Assembly: GCF_012999535.1 (NCBI RefSeq)
Contig: NZ_JABBWV010000019.1
Span: 1 to 64,000, forward strand
Direction of reading: 5' to 3'
DNA length: 64,000 nt
From: Microbispora sp. H11081
GTDB lineage: Bacteria > Actinomycetota > Actinomycetes > Streptosporangiales > Streptosporangiaceae
A program made the position numbers and the translations under genes. The notes beneath the pieces are model-generated. The model was not told the DNA's origin. It made no database searches and saw only the letters and a list, made by a program, of their open reading frames with translations. Within the stretch, counting starts at the first letter, position 1; every line of letters starts with the position of its first letter. Shown here in pieces: positions 9,669 through 17,728 of the stretch.

Positions 9669-10451
9669 ATGACCGATCACCCGTTCCAGATCATCTGCGA
9701 GATCGAACCGCCCACCCGGCCAGACCTGAAGCAGGTTCGGCACCAGATCGGCACCCTGAGCAATGTGGCCGACGCTTTCCTCATACCTGACAACCACATC
9801 GGCCGTGCCACGGTGTCCAGCGTGGCGGTCGCGCACGAGGTCGAGGCGATGGGGGGCCGTAGTATCGCCTGCCTCAACGCACGCGACCGTAACCTGCTGG
9901 GGTTCCGCCGGGACCTGCTCACCGCAGCCGCATACGGTGTCGACCAGTTCCTGTTCGTCTACGGGGACAAGCCCAGTTCAGGTAGCCGCACCGGAGAGCT
10001 GAACGTGCGGGCGATGATCGAGGAGGTCAGAGCCCTGCCGAAGGACAGCGCGTTCGCGGGAGTGCGACCCTTCCGCGTCGGCACAGCGGCGGCGCTGCGT
10101 CCGGTGCCAGCCTGGAAGCGAGCGGCGGACTTCATGTTCGTCCAGGTCAGCTTCTCGCTGGAAGCCTTACTGAGGTGGCGGGACGCCAACCCGATGGACG
10201 TTCCGGTATATGCGGGCGTGATGGTTCTCGCCAGTGAGACGCACGCCCAACGTCTCGCGGCTGCGATCCCGGACATCGACATTCCGAGCGAACTGGTGGA
10301 GAAAGTCGCCTCCGACCGCCTCGCCGGTGTCGAGGCCACCTGCGAACAAGTGCTCCGGATCCGGGACTCCGGAGCCTTCGACGGCGTACATCTGATCCCG
10401 GTGGCCCGGTATCGCCAGGTAGCCGCCCGGCTGGAGCACCTGCTCAGCTGA
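9669..10451 (+). CDS. Methylenetetrahydrofolate reductase-like protein
   Basis: A 260-residue member of the MTHFR/MetF TIM-barrel superfamily. The N-terminal IICEIEPP segment keeps the glutamate that is catalytic in MetF. The rest resembles the FAD barrel, with FVYGDKPSSG in place of the usual GD loop. Its length is close to bacterial MetF but the sequence is divergent, so folate use is not certain. There is no Shine-Dalgarno sequence: TAGTTT (9657-9662) lies 6 nt before the ATG, as in leaderless genes. It stands alone, downstream of the HATPase gene and facing the tRNA-Gly terminator. Codon use looks slightly less GC-biased than its neighbours. Confidence 0.7.
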   Translation: MTDHPFQIICEIEPPTRPDLKQVRHQIGTLSNVADAFLIPDNHIGRATVSSVAVAHEVEAMGGRSIACLNARDRNLLGFRRDLLTAAAYGVDQFLFVYGDKPSSGSRTGELNVRAMIEEVRALPKDSAFAGVRPFRVGTAAALRPVPAWKRAADFMFVQVSFSLEALLRWRDANPMDVPVYAGVMVLASETHAQRLAAAIPDIDIPSELVEKVASDRLAGVEATCEQVLRIRDSGAFDGVHLIPVARYRQVAARLEHLLS

Positions 10452-10610
10452 CGGACATATCGGCAGTCCTGGCGGGTGATCGGTCCTGCGGGTCGTGGCC
10501 CTGCCACAGGAGATCATTCCCGGGCTGCGGAAGCACCTTGACAGGAAACACGGCGAGAAGACGGCGGGCACATGACGGGCACGACAGGAATCCGAAGGCA
10601 AGAAAAGATC

Positions 10611-10649
10611 AAGGCCCAGAGCCGGGATCACTCCCCCGACCTGGGCCTT
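10611..10649 (-). terminator. Terminator after tRNA-Gly
   Basis: Stem aaggcccag (10611-10619) against ctgggcctt (10641-10649), followed on the minus strand by TGATCTTTTCTT. Confidence 0.75.
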
Positions 10650-10658
10650 CTCACTGAG

Positions 10659-10729
10659 AGCGGACGACGGGAATCGAACCCGCGTAGCCAGTTTGGAAGA
10701 CTGGGGCTCTACCATTGAGCTACGTCCGC
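10659..10729 (-). tRNA. tRNA-Gly (anticodon TCC)
   Basis: On the minus strand it folds as a full cloverleaf: acceptor GCGGACG/CGTCCGC, D arm GCTC/GAGC, anticodon stem CCAGT/ACTGG with loop CTTCCAA (anticodon TCC), and T arm with GTTCGATT. It has a 4-nt variable loop and a T discriminator; the CCA is not encoded. Length is 71 nt. It is divergent from tRNA-Pro, with a shared 90-bp promoter gap. Confidence 0.95.
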
Positions 10730-10819
10730 GCGCGTCCGGTGTCCATCTGGTCTAGACTTCATCCGGTCGTCAGGGCGTAAGCGTACCGGAGTCTCGGACC
10801 GTTCGCGTACCCGACGAGA

Positions 10820-10896
10820 CGGGGCGTGGCGCAGCTTGGTAGCGCGCTTGCTTTGGGAGCAAGAAGTCGCAGGTTCAAATCCTGTCGCCCCGACCA
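10820..10896 (+). tRNA. tRNA-Pro (anticodon TGG)
   Basis: A 77-nt tRNA including an encoded CCA. Acceptor CGGGGCG/CGCCCCG, D arm GCGC/GCGC, anticodon stem CTTGC/GCAAG with loop TTTGGGA (anticodon TGG), and T loop with TTCAAAT. Its 3' half from 10849 onward is duplicated at 13226, which marks it as the integration site of the element that follows. The gene remains structurally intact. Confidence 0.95.
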
Positions 10897-10950
10897 GCAC
10901 GCATGCACGTCAAAGGCCGCCTCCGGTGATCGGAAGCGGCCTTGTCCGTC
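10849..10950 (+). repeat. attL: tRNA-side copy of the 102-bp direct repeat
   Basis: Starts at the tRNA-Pro anticodon arm (tgctttggg) and ends in cttgtccgtc. It is identical to 13226-13327 except at 10857 (g, against a) and 10877 (a, against g). It contains the 3' half of the functional tRNA and the terminator hairpin. Confidence 0.9.
10913..10943 (+). terminator. Terminator of tRNA-Pro
   Basis: Stem aaggccgc (10913-10920) against gcggcctt (10936-10943), 17 nt after the tRNA CCA end. The same hairpin is repeated in the right-hand copy (13290-13320). Confidence 0.7.
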
Positions 10951-10972
10951 CCCTGGGTGACTAACGGAGTGA

Positions 10973-11610
10973 CTACGGCTCTGAGCCCCCGAAGAGACGG
11001 TCCATCACCACGGCCCCCGTCTGCAACACCGGCCGGATCTGCTTGCGATAGACGATCTCCGTGACGGCCGTACTGCTATACCCCACAAGCCGGAAATCTC
11101 CTCCAGGGCAACCCCCGAGTCAGCAGCGAGACGAAGCTGTGCCGCAACTCCCGGGGCGTCCACTGCGAGGCATCCCCCTCCCCCGGCGTTCTTGAGCACA
11201 GCGCGGAAGGCGTGACGGACGTTCGCCGCGTCCAACGGCGTGCCGGCAGCCGAGGCGAACACGAGGCTGGTTTCGGCCCACTCATCGCCCTGCGCTTTGC
11301 GCTGCTCCTCTCGGTGCCGCCGCAGGACGTCCACACACCGTTTGGGGAGCGCGAGGGTACGCCGAGACCTCCGTGTCTTGGTGCCACCTCCCGAACGCAC
11401 TGAGCGCCACACAGCGACGTGAGGCGGGACGGGTGGATTCGCCTCGGAGTCTCCTTCCAGGTCTACGTGATCCCAAGTCAACGCTCGAAGCTCTTCGATA
11501 CGAGCACCCGTGAGCAGGGACAGCACGATGTAGGCGTGCGTCCTGGTCCCCTCGGCCGCTTTGAGCACGGCTTCGGCCTGGGCGAACGTCAGTGCCTTAG
11601 ACGGGCGGCC
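10973..11610 (-). pseudogene. Tyrosine recombinase (phage-type integrase), truncated and frameshifted
   Basis: The catalytic C-terminal half of an integrase is spread over three frames. The first has GRPSKALTF and LLTGARIEELR, with the first catalytic Arg. Near 11180 the frame shifts to give WTPRELRHSFVSLL, with the His-x-x-Arg region. A further shift near 11080 gives TAVTEIVYRKQIRP with the nucleophile Tyr, ending GGSEP then TAG. The N-terminal half is missing, with a stop just before GRPSK. It lies 23 bp inside the left repeat, as expected for the integrase of a tRNA-targeting element. It cannot make an active enzyme. Confidence 0.88.
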
Positions 11611-11670
11611 TCAACCCAGAAATGTTGATTAGCATCGTCACAACAATCTTGAACGCGGACGGGGGCGCGG

Positions 11671-11690
11671 CACGCCCTCGGCGCCGAGGG
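11671..11690. repeat. Perfect 20-bp palindrome
   Basis: Arms cgccctcggc and gccgagggcg meet without a loop. It lies between the integrase remnant and the DUF6881 gene, in a stretch (11611-11759) without a gene. It could be a leftover operator of the element. Confidence 0.5.
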
Positions 11691-11759
11691 CGCCATGGCG
11701 ACTACTGCCTGCCAGTGAACGCACTAACTCGCCGCGAGGCGCGTGGTCCTGAGGTTCTG

Positions 11760-12047
11760 CTAACCGCCAGGAGGGGACTCCCAGACCCGCTCGAACATGT
11801 CTCGGGTGATGACGAACTGCTTCCAGTCTTCGTCAGGATCAAACAAACTCGCCTGCCCGAGGCCGCCGTACCGGTCTTCCTTGTGTTCGGGCCCGTAGCG
11901 AAGGACCGGGCCAGCGTCGTACACCTCGACCTGACGCACCGGACAACCGTCGTCGTCGACCTCGAAGTACCAGACCGAGTGCCCCCAATCGTCGAACTCG
12001 TCACCGCGCGATTCGTCCCAGCGGCGGCGATAGAACTGGCCGTTCAT
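11760..12047 (-). CDS. DUF6881-like small protein
   Basis: A 95-residue acidic protein, rich in Trp, Tyr and Asp (RRWDESRGDEFDDWGHS, EVYDAGPVLRYG, ending WESPPGG). It resembles the DUF6881 family, known mainly from actinomycete genomes and without an assigned function. The start is the ATG at 12047 because similarity begins there; no strong ribosome binding site is seen. It is element cargo on the same strand as the integrase remnant. Its small acidic shape would fit an immunity-type or accessory protein, but that is speculation. Confidence 0.65.
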   Translation of the reverse strand: MNGQFYRRRWDESRGDEFDDWGHSVWYFEVDDDGCPVRQVEVYDAGPVLRYGPEHKEDRYGGLGQASLFDPDEDWKQFVITRDMFERVWESPPGG

Positions 12048-12139
12048 GGCCGGAAGCGTAGATCCACTGCTGTGCGCACACCTGCCGGCTCGCGGCAAAT
12101 GAGGCGCCGATTGAGGCGGGCGCTGGTCGTCCGCCGTCG

Positions 12140-12526
12140 CTATGACGCGACAACGACTCCGCCGATGCCTGTGCGTCCGGCCGGAGTGCCTACGAGTTCG
12201 ACCGTCACACCAGCGCGGACGCGCTCCCCGAAGACCTCGACGATGGCATCCGTGACTCCGGAGATGAGGCGGGCGATGATCTCGTCGGCATCGGGTCGGC
12301 TGAACGCGGCTTCCCTGATGCCGAACGTGACGCTCGGCGAGGGCGCTTGTGCTGCGATGCCGCCGATGCCCCATCGATCAGGGGGCAAGCCGATCAACTG
12401 TACGACAGCGATGCTTCGCGCCCATTCCCCGTAGACCGCGACAACCGCATCGGTCAGCTTCTCAATCAGGGCGGCCTCGCGGCCCACCAGATCGCTTTCC
12501 AGGACGTGGACGCTGAGATGGGGCAT
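12140..12526 (-). CDS. Tautomerase-family protein (4-oxalocrotonate tautomerase-like)
   Basis: A 128-residue protein starting MPHLSVHV; after removal of Met the N-terminal proline would be the catalytic base of this superfamily. Two beta-alpha-beta halves can be seen (LIEKLTDAVV and LISGVTDAIV helices), so it looks like a fused or tandem 4-OT unit. The substrate is unknown. The ATG at 12526 has GAGG 5 nt upstream. It is divergent from the MarR gene, with two operator-like repeats between them, so MarR control is likely. Confidence 0.8.
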   Translation of the reverse strand: MPHLSVHVLESDLVGREAALIEKLTDAVVAVYGEWARSIAVVQLIGLPPDRWGIGGIAAQAPSPSVTFGIREAAFSRPDADEIIARLISGVTDAIVEVFGERVRAGVTVELVGTPAGRTGIGGVVVAS

Positions 12527-12544
12527 ACCATCCTCACAAACAGG

Positions 12545-12573
12545 TTTGATGGCAAATTACATTTGATAGCAAA
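12545..12573. promoter_or_regulatory. Two MarR operator-like sites
   Basis: Two nearly identical 12-mers, TTTGATGGCAAA (12545-12556) and TTTGATAGCAAA (12562-12573), start 17 bp apart. Each has TTTG/CAAA inverted arms. They occupy the 67-bp gap between the tautomerase and marR-type genes, where a dimeric MarR would block both promoters. Confidence 0.65.
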
Positions 12574-12593
12574 CGTATTTGGAAGGTGAGCGG

Positions 12594-13067
12594 ATGTCAA
12601 CGCCTGACACCACAGACGATGTGGTCAGGGAGTTGCTCCTGGTGATGCCAAGGCTCGTCGGTAGGGTCAAACGTCTGCGGCCGCCGGAACAGTTGCGGTC
12701 ACTTGATCTAGCACCCCGGCATCTGTCGATGCTGTCCCTGCTCCTCCTCGAAGGTCCGCTGACCGTCTCTCAGCTGGCCGGGATGCTGGGTGTCGCGCCG
12801 ACCACGATGAGCTTGATCGTGAGCGACCTGAGCCGCAAAGGGATCTTGGTGCGGCGTGAGGACGACGCCGACCGCCGACGACGAATCATCGACATCAGTG
12901 CCGAGAGCCGTCCCGCCATCGCTCAGTGGCTGTCTCCGGGCGCCCATGCGTGGCGGCATGCCCTATCGCCGCTGAGCCCAGCACAACAGCGGACATTCGT
13001 CGACACCCTGCTCAGATACGAGGCGGCTGTCTCCACCGCGACGGAGACCGCACCTCAAGACGATTAG
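12594..13067 (+). CDS. MarR-family transcriptional regulator
   Basis: A 157-residue winged-helix protein. The recognition region LTVSQLAGMLGVAPTTMSLIVSDLSRKGIL and the wing VRREDDADRRRRIIDIS are typical of MarR. The ATG at 12594 is selected over an upstream start at 12579 because GGAAGG lies 7 nt before it. It is divergent from the tautomerase and likely represses it and itself through the two TTTGAT-RG-CAAA sites. The ligand is unknown, probably a small aromatic or unsaturated acid if it controls the tautomerase. It is cargo of the tRNA-Pro element. Confidence 0.9.
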   Translation: MSTPDTTDDVVRELLLVMPRLVGRVKRLRPPEQLRSLDLAPRHLSMLSLLLLEGPLTVSQLAGMLGVAPTTMSLIVSDLSRKGILVRREDDADRRRRIIDISAESRPAIAQWLSPGAHAWRHALSPLSPAQQRTFVDTLLRYEAAVSTATETAPQDD

Positions 13068-13225
13068 AGCCGCCGCGCATCCCAACCGACCGTGCGAGGA
13101 CAAGCTGCTTACCATGCGCTGTCATCGGCATGAGCGGAAGTGTCGCGGGCGACATCAACGCACAACAGTGCACGCTGACAGGCCTATCTACCAGGGCAAA
13201 TACCTGGTGAGCCCATCACAAAGAG

Positions 13226-13327
13226 TGCTTTGGAAGCAAGAAGTCGCAGGTTCGAATCCTGTCGCCCCGACCAGCACGCATGCACGTCAAAGGCCGCCTC
13301 CGGTGATCGGAAGCGGCCTTGTCCGTC
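13226..13327 (+). repeat. attR: right-hand copy of the 102-bp repeat, with tRNA-Pro 3' fragment
   Basis: Contains the tRNA-Pro anticodon loop to CCA (13228-13273) and the same terminator hairpin, but no 5' half, so it is not a functional tRNA. Upstream DNA (13068-13225) belongs to the element and holds no recognisable gene. Confidence 0.88.
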
Positions 13328-13375
13328 TCCTGGCCGACCGGCTGCGGCTCCGAGCCGGTCGGAGCCGGCCGGACG

Positions 13376-13768
13376 TCACTCCTCCTCCACGTACGGATGC
13401 GTGATGAACTCGATCGCGTGTCCGTCGGGGTCGTCCACGTACACCCCGCGGCCGTGATGGCGGTGGTTGACCTGCTGCGGCTCCTGGTGGTGCGGGCCAC
13501 CCCAGTACGGCAGGCCCCGCTCGGCGATGCGGGCGCATATCGCGTCGAACTCGTCCTCGGAGACGAGGAACGCCAGGTGCTGCATGACGATCCGGTCCCT
13601 GTCGACGATCGAGTCGGCGTAGTCGATCGTCACGCCGTTGGCGACCCGTACGGTGGCGAACGGCCCGAAGGCGCCGGGCTCCGGCTCGCCGAGCAGCCCG
13701 GTCAGGAACCGGGCGGACTCGAAGCGGTCGCTGCTGTGCACGATCGTGTGGTCCAGTCGAGCGGTCAC
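13376..13768 (-). CDS. VOC-family (glyoxalase/bleomycin-resistance-like) protein
   Basis: A vicinal-oxygen-chelate fold protein of about 130 residues, with the start LDHTIVHSSD, the mid motif MQHLAFLVSEDEFDAI and the C-terminal VYVDDPDGHAIEFITHPY, which carries the Glu/His metal ligands of the fold. Family members are small metalloenzymes or antibiotic-binding proteins; the substrate is not predictable. The GTG at 13768 has GGAG 6 nt before it; an ATG at 13798 is the alternative and lacks a binding site. It is divergent from the DUF2087 gene. Confidence 0.85.
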   Translation of the reverse strand: MTARLDHTIVHSSDRFESARFLTGLLGEPEPGAFGPFATVRVANGVTIDYADSIVDRDRIVMQHLAFLVSEDEFDAICARIAERGLPYWGGPHHQEPQQVNHRHHGRGVYVDDPDGHAIEFITHPYVEEE

Positions 13769-13818
13769 GGCGCCCTCCAGATTCTCCGCGGTCCTCATCG
13801 ACCCAATACCGTGGACAC

Positions 13819-14319
13819 GTGATCGACAAGCGCATCTCCCGCGTGCTCGGGCTGCTGGGGCAGGACGACACGCTTCGCGTTCTCGCCGGCCTGGTCCTGC
13901 GTCCCGGCGAGCCGCTCGACAAGGTCACCGGGCTCGGCCCTGAGACGGTGGCGAGAGCCCTGGACCGGCTGTCCAGGGGCGGCCTCGCCGTACGGGACGA
14001 GGAGACCGGCTGGCGGGCCCGGCCGGAGGCCTTCCGCGAACTGCTGCGCACGGCCCCCTCCGCGCCCGCGGACCCGATGGACGCGTTCCTGGTCGACGGG
14101 CGGCTCGTCTCCATTCCGGTGAAGCGGGCCAAACGGCTTATGGTGCTCGACTACATCGCCCGGGTCTTCGAGATCGGCGTGCGCTACCCGGAAAAGGAGG
14201 TCGACGTGGCGCTGCGGGCCTTCCACGACGACCACGCCGCCCTGCGCCGCTACCTGGTGGACGAGGGGTTCCTGACCCGGGAGGCGAACGTCTACTGGCG
14301 CTCGGGAGGAACCGTCTGA
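13819..14319 (+). CDS. DUF2087-family protein
   Basis: A 166-residue protein. The N-terminal part looks like a winged-helix domain ([31 protein letters not shown]). The C-terminal DUF2087 domain has [15 protein letters not shown] and the end RREANVYWR-like segment ([14 protein letters not shown]). Some family proteins are ArsR-like regulators; the role is unknown. The GTG start at 13819 has no ribosome binding site but TACCGT lies 6 nt upstream, a leaderless pattern. It shares a short promoter gap with the divergent VOC gene. Confidence 0.8.
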   Translation: MIDKRISRVLGLLGQDDTLRVLAGLVLRPGEPLDKVTGLGPETVARALDRLSRGGLAVRDEETGWRARPEAFRELLRTAPSAPADPMDAFLVDGRLVSIPVKRAKRLMVLDYIARVFEIGVRYPEKEVDVALRAFHDDHAALRRYLVDEGFLTREANVYWRSGGTV

Positions 14320-14383
14320 CCGGGTCCGGCCACATCGGCCGACTCCCTTTCCCGATGGGCCCCCGGTGCGGACACTGGGAGAC

Positions 14384-15742
14384 ATGGGTGAGCCGACCAG
14401 GGTCCTTCTCGACGAGTCCCGGATCCCCCGGAACTGGTACAACATCGTTCCCGACCTGCCCGCACCGCCTCCGCCTGTGCTCCACCCGGCGACGCTGCAG
14501 CCGGTCGGCCCGGACGACCTCGCGCCGCTCTTCCCCGCGGAGCTGATCCGGCAGGAGGTGACGGCCGAGCGGTTCGTCCCGATCCCTGACGACGTCCGCG
14601 ACGTCTACCGCCTCTGGCGGCCGACGCCGCTCATCCGCGCCCGCCGCTTGGAGCGCGCCCTCGGCACGCCCGCGCGGATCTACTACAAGTACGAGGGCGG
14701 CAGCCCGTCGGGCTCGCACAAGCCCAACACCGCGGTCCCGCAGGCGTACTACAACGCGCGGGACGGCGTGCGCAGGCTGACCACCGAGACCGGCGCGGGC
14801 CAGTGGGGCTCGGCTCTTGCGTTCGCCTGCGCCCAGTACGGCCTGGACTGCGAGGTCTGGATGGTCCGGGCGTCGTACGACCAGAAGCCGTACCGGCGCA
14901 CGCTGATGCGGATCTACGGCGCCACTCTGCACGCCAGCCCCTCGGCGGTGACATCGGCGGGCAGCAGGATCCTGGCGGAGGACCCGCACTGCACGGGGTC
15001 GCTGGGCATCGCGATCAGCGAGGCCGTCGAGGTGGCCGGGCAGCACGACGACACGCGGTACGCCCTGGGCTCTGTGCTCAACCACGTCCTGCTGCACCAG
15101 ACCGTGATCGGCGAGGAGGCGCTGGAGCAGCTCGCCGCCCTCGGCGAGACTCCTGACCTGGTGATCGGCTGCACCGGCGGCGGCTCCAACTTCGCCGGGC
15201 TGGCCTTCCCGTTCCTTCGGGAGAAGCTGGCGGGGCGGATGAACCCCGTGCTGCGGAGCGTGGAGCCGGCCGCCTGCCCGTCGCTGACCAGGGGGACGTA
15301 CGCCTACGACTTCGGCGACGCCGCGGGGTTCACGCCGCTGATGAAGATGCACACGCTGGGGCACACGTTCGTGCCCGACCCGATCCACGCGGGCGGGCTG
15401 CGTTACCACGGCATGTCGCCGTTGCTCTCGCACGTGTACGAGCTGGGCCTGGTGGAGGCCGTGGCCGTGACGCAGACCGAGTGCTTCGACGCGGGGATCC
15501 GCTTCGCGAGGTCCGAAGGGATCGTGCCGGCCCCCGAGCCCTCCCACGCGGTGGCCGCGACGATAGCGGAGGCGGCGCGGTGCGCGGAGTCGGGCGAGGA
15601 GAAGGTCATCGTGATGTCCCTGTGCGGGCACGGCCACTTCGACCTGCCCGCCTACGAGAGCCACCTCGCCGGTCGCCTGGAGGATTTCACGCTGCCCCGG
15701 GAGCGGATCGACGAGGCTCTGACGCATCTCCCCGCTGTCTGA
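14384..15742 (+). CDS. TrpB-like pyridoxal-phosphate enzyme (TrpB2 type)
   Basis: A 452-residue tryptophan synthase beta-like protein. The PLP lysine lies in SGSHKPNTA, the phosphate-binding loop is GCTGGGSNF, and the GAGQWGSAL motif follows. The long N-terminal extension with IPRNWYNI and [10 protein letters not shown] is typical of the TrpB2 clade, which acts without a paired TrpA. No trp genes are nearby, so it is probably a stand-alone synthase or indole-salvage enzyme. The ATG at 14384 fits the family start; GGGAG lies only 2 nt before it. Confidence 0.88.
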   Translation: MGEPTRVLLDESRIPRNWYNIVPDLPAPPPPVLHPATLQPVGPDDLAPLFPAELIRQEVTAERFVPIPDDVRDVYRLWRPTPLIRARRLERALGTPARIYYKYEGGSPSGSHKPNTAVPQAYYNARDGVRRLTTETGAGQWGSALAFACAQYGLDCEVWMVRASYDQKPYRRTLMRIYGATLHASPSAVTSAGSRILAEDPHCTGSLGIAISEAVEVAGQHDDTRYALGSVLNHVLLHQTVIGEEALEQLAALGETPDLVIGCTGGGSNFAGLAFPFLREKLAGRMNPVLRSVEPAACPSLTRGTYAYDFGDAAGFTPLMKMHTLGHTFVPDPIHAGGLRYHGMSPLLSHVYELGLVEAVAVTQTECFDAGIRFARSEGIVPAPEPSHAVAATIAEAARCAESGEEKVIVMSLCGHGHFDLPAYESHLAGRLEDFTLPRERIDEALTHLPAV

Positions 15743-15906
15743 TGTGACGCATGCTCACTGATATCCGTTTCGTCCCTTGAGTGGCGGGTAGGGCTGCGCC
15801 ATCGTGCCGACGGGCCTGTTCAGAGCACTCATGTCAAACAGCTGAAATGCGCGGTATCAGCTCCCTACGATTTCTGGAACACCATCCGCTCTCTCCGGAG
15901 AATTCG

Positions 15907-17640
15907 TTGAACCGGAACTGCGTTATCAAGGACCCCGCCCCGGGGAACCGGGCGCAGTGGCGCCGCAGCAGCGCCGCGTCCGCCAACGAGCGGCTGGCCT
16001 TCCTGAACGAGGCGAGCCGGCGCATCGGCAGCACGCTCGACCTGGCCGAGACGAGCCGGGAGCTCGTGGACGTGGCGGTCCCCCGCTTCGCCGACGCGGC
16101 GGCCGTGATGGTGCAGGACCGCCTCATGGCGGAGGGCGAGCTGTCGCCGCGGGCGGTGGACGGGACGACACTCGTACGCCGGCTGGCCCTGGGCGTGGCC
16201 GGCGAGGATCCCGACGCCTGGATGAAGTCCTTCCCCGTCGACGAGGCGATCATCTACCCGGCGATCCTCCCGCAGGCGCAGTGCATGGCGAGCGGGAAGC
16301 CGCTGATGTACCCGTCGCTGGACAAGGAGAGCGCCCGGCTGATCGGAGCCAGCCTGGACCGGGAGGACGCGGTCGCCGCGCTCCTGACCGACTGCTCGTT
16401 CCTCACGGTGCCCCTGCGCGCGCGGGGACGGGTCCTCGGCTGCGTGGTCTTCACCCGGCGGGCCGGCAGCCTGCCGTTCGAGGAGCAGGACGTGGTGGTG
16501 GCCGAGGACCTGGCCGCCCGGACCGCCCTGTGCATCGACAACGCCCGGCTGTACACCAGGGAGCGCAGGACGGCGCTGACCCTGCAGAGCAGCCTGCTGC
16601 CCGTCGAGCTTCCGCAGGCGCTCGGGATGGACATCGCGTCGCGTTACCTGCCGGCCAGCGACCTCATGGGGGTCGGCGGCGACTGGTACGACGTGATCGC
16701 CCTGCCCGGTGGTCGTTCCGCCCTGGTGGTCGGCGACGTCATGGGGCACGGGACCAGGGCCGCGGCCACCATGGGTCAGCTGCGCACGGCCGCGCGGACG
16801 CTGGCGAGCCTCGACCTGCCGCCCGACGAGGTGCTGTTCCGGCTCAACCTGATGAGCCAGGACCTCGACCCGAGCCAGATCGCGACGTGCATCTACGCCG
16901 TCTACGACCCGGTGACGCGCAGTTGCGCGCTCGCCCGCGCGGGGCACGTGCCGCCGATCCTGCTGCACCCCGACCGCTCTACGGAGATCATCGAGTTGCC
17001 GCCCGGCCTGCCGCTGGGCATCGGCAGCGACCCCCTGGAGTCGTGCGAGATGGTCCTGCCCGCCGGGAGCGTGCTCGCCCTCTACACCGACGGCCTGGTG
17101 GAGAGCCGCGAGCGGGACCTGGACGCCGGGATCATGGGACTGCGCCGCCTGCTCGCCGGTCCCGTCGACGATCTGGAGGACATGTGCGACCTGATCATCA
17201 ACAGCCAGCGGTCGGGTCACGAGCGGGACGACATCGCCCTGCTGGTGGCCCAGGTCCGTGATCTCGATCCTGACGAGATCGCCACCTGCCCGTTGCCCGC
17301 CGACCCGCGGTTCGTCGCGCACGCGCGCCGTTTCGTCCGCGGCACCCTGCAGCGGTGGGGCCTGGGCAGCCTGGTGGACGCCACCCAGCTCGTCGTGAGC
17401 GAGCTCGTCACCAACGCGCTCAAGCACGGCTGGCCGCCGATCGAGCTGCGGCTGCTGCGGGGGCGGACGCTGGTGGTCGAGGTCGCCGACGGCTCGCCCG
17501 TCGTTCCCGCCCCGCGGCAGGCCACCCTCGACGAGGACACCGGCCGCGGTCTTCAGCTGATCAAGCGGTTCGTCTACCGCTGGGGCACCCGGCCCACTCC
17601 GTACGGCAAGATCGTCTGGGTCGAGCAGCACATCCCTTGA
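15907..17640 (+). CDS. GAF-SpoIIE phosphatase-HATPase regulator
   Basis: Multi-domain signalling protein. A GAF-like sensor comes first (ASANERLAFLNEASRRIG, then PLRARGRVLGCVVFTR). The PP2C/SpoIIE phosphatase follows (VGGDWYDVI, VVGDVMGHG, LYTDGLVE, ERDDIALLV). At the C terminus is an HATPase_c_2 kinase-like domain (SELVTNALKHG, DTGRGLQLI). It fuses the phosphatase and kinase arms of a partner switch that would act on an anti-anti-sigma factor. The start is uncertain: TTG at 15907 has GGAG 6 nt upstream, while the frame is open to ATGs at 15847 and 15781. No anti-anti-sigma gene is adjacent. Confidence 0.9.
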   Translation: MNRNCVIKDPAPGNRAQWRRSSAASANERLAFLNEASRRIGSTLDLAETSRELVDVAVPRFADAAAVMVQDRLMAEGELSPRAVDGTTLVRRLALGVAGEDPDAWMKSFPVDEAIIYPAILPQAQCMASGKPLMYPSLDKESARLIGASLDREDAVAALLTDCSFLTVPLRARGRVLGCVVFTRRAGSLPFEEQDVVVAEDLAARTALCIDNARLYTRERRTALTLQSSLLPVELPQALGMDIASRYLPASDLMGVGGDWYDVIALPGGRSALVVGDVMGHGTRAAATMGQLRTAARTLASLDLPPDEVLFRLNLMSQDLDPSQIATCIYAVYDPVTRSCALARAGHVPPILLHPDRSTEIIELPPGLPLGIGSDPLESCEMVLPAGSVLALYTDGLVESRERDLDAGIMGLRRLLAGPVDDLEDMCDLIINSQRSGHERDDIALLVAQVRDLDPDEIATCPLPADPRFVAHARRFVRGTLQRWGLGSLVDATQLVVSELVTNALKHGWPPIELRLLRGRTLVVEVADGSPVVPAPRQATLDEDTGRGLQLIKRFVYRWGTRPTPYGKIVWVEQHIP

Positions 17641-17728
17641 CCCGGACGATCTCTCCCCTTGTGAGCGTGTATGACTGATCGTTGAGAAGAGTTACGTTCG
17701 AACGGGGAGTTCGTGGCGAGGAGGGGAC

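Larger units (their letters stand above)
10849..13327. mobile_element. Decayed integrated element in tRNA-Pro
   Basis: The region is bounded by two 102-bp direct repeats with only two differences, covering the tRNA-Pro 3' half, its CCA and its terminator hairpin. Inside are a broken tyrosine integrase next to the left repeat, a DUF6881 gene, a tautomerase and a MarR gene. This is the classic outcome of site-specific integration into a tRNA 3' end, followed by loss of most cargo. With about 2.4 kb between repeat starts and no replication or transfer genes left, it can no longer move by itself. Confidence 0.85.

Noticed and set aside
11622-12434. A 270-residue plus-strand frame across the element
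   Set aside because: It lies opposite the DUF6881 and tautomerase genes and has no binding site or recognisable domain.
13228-13273. A second tRNA-Pro gene
   Set aside because: Only the anticodon loop to CCA end is present; there is no 5' half, so it is the att fragment, not a working tRNA.
14384-15742. Ordinary TrpB of a trp operon
   Set aside because: The N-terminal extension fits TrpB2, and no trpA or other trp gene is adjacent.
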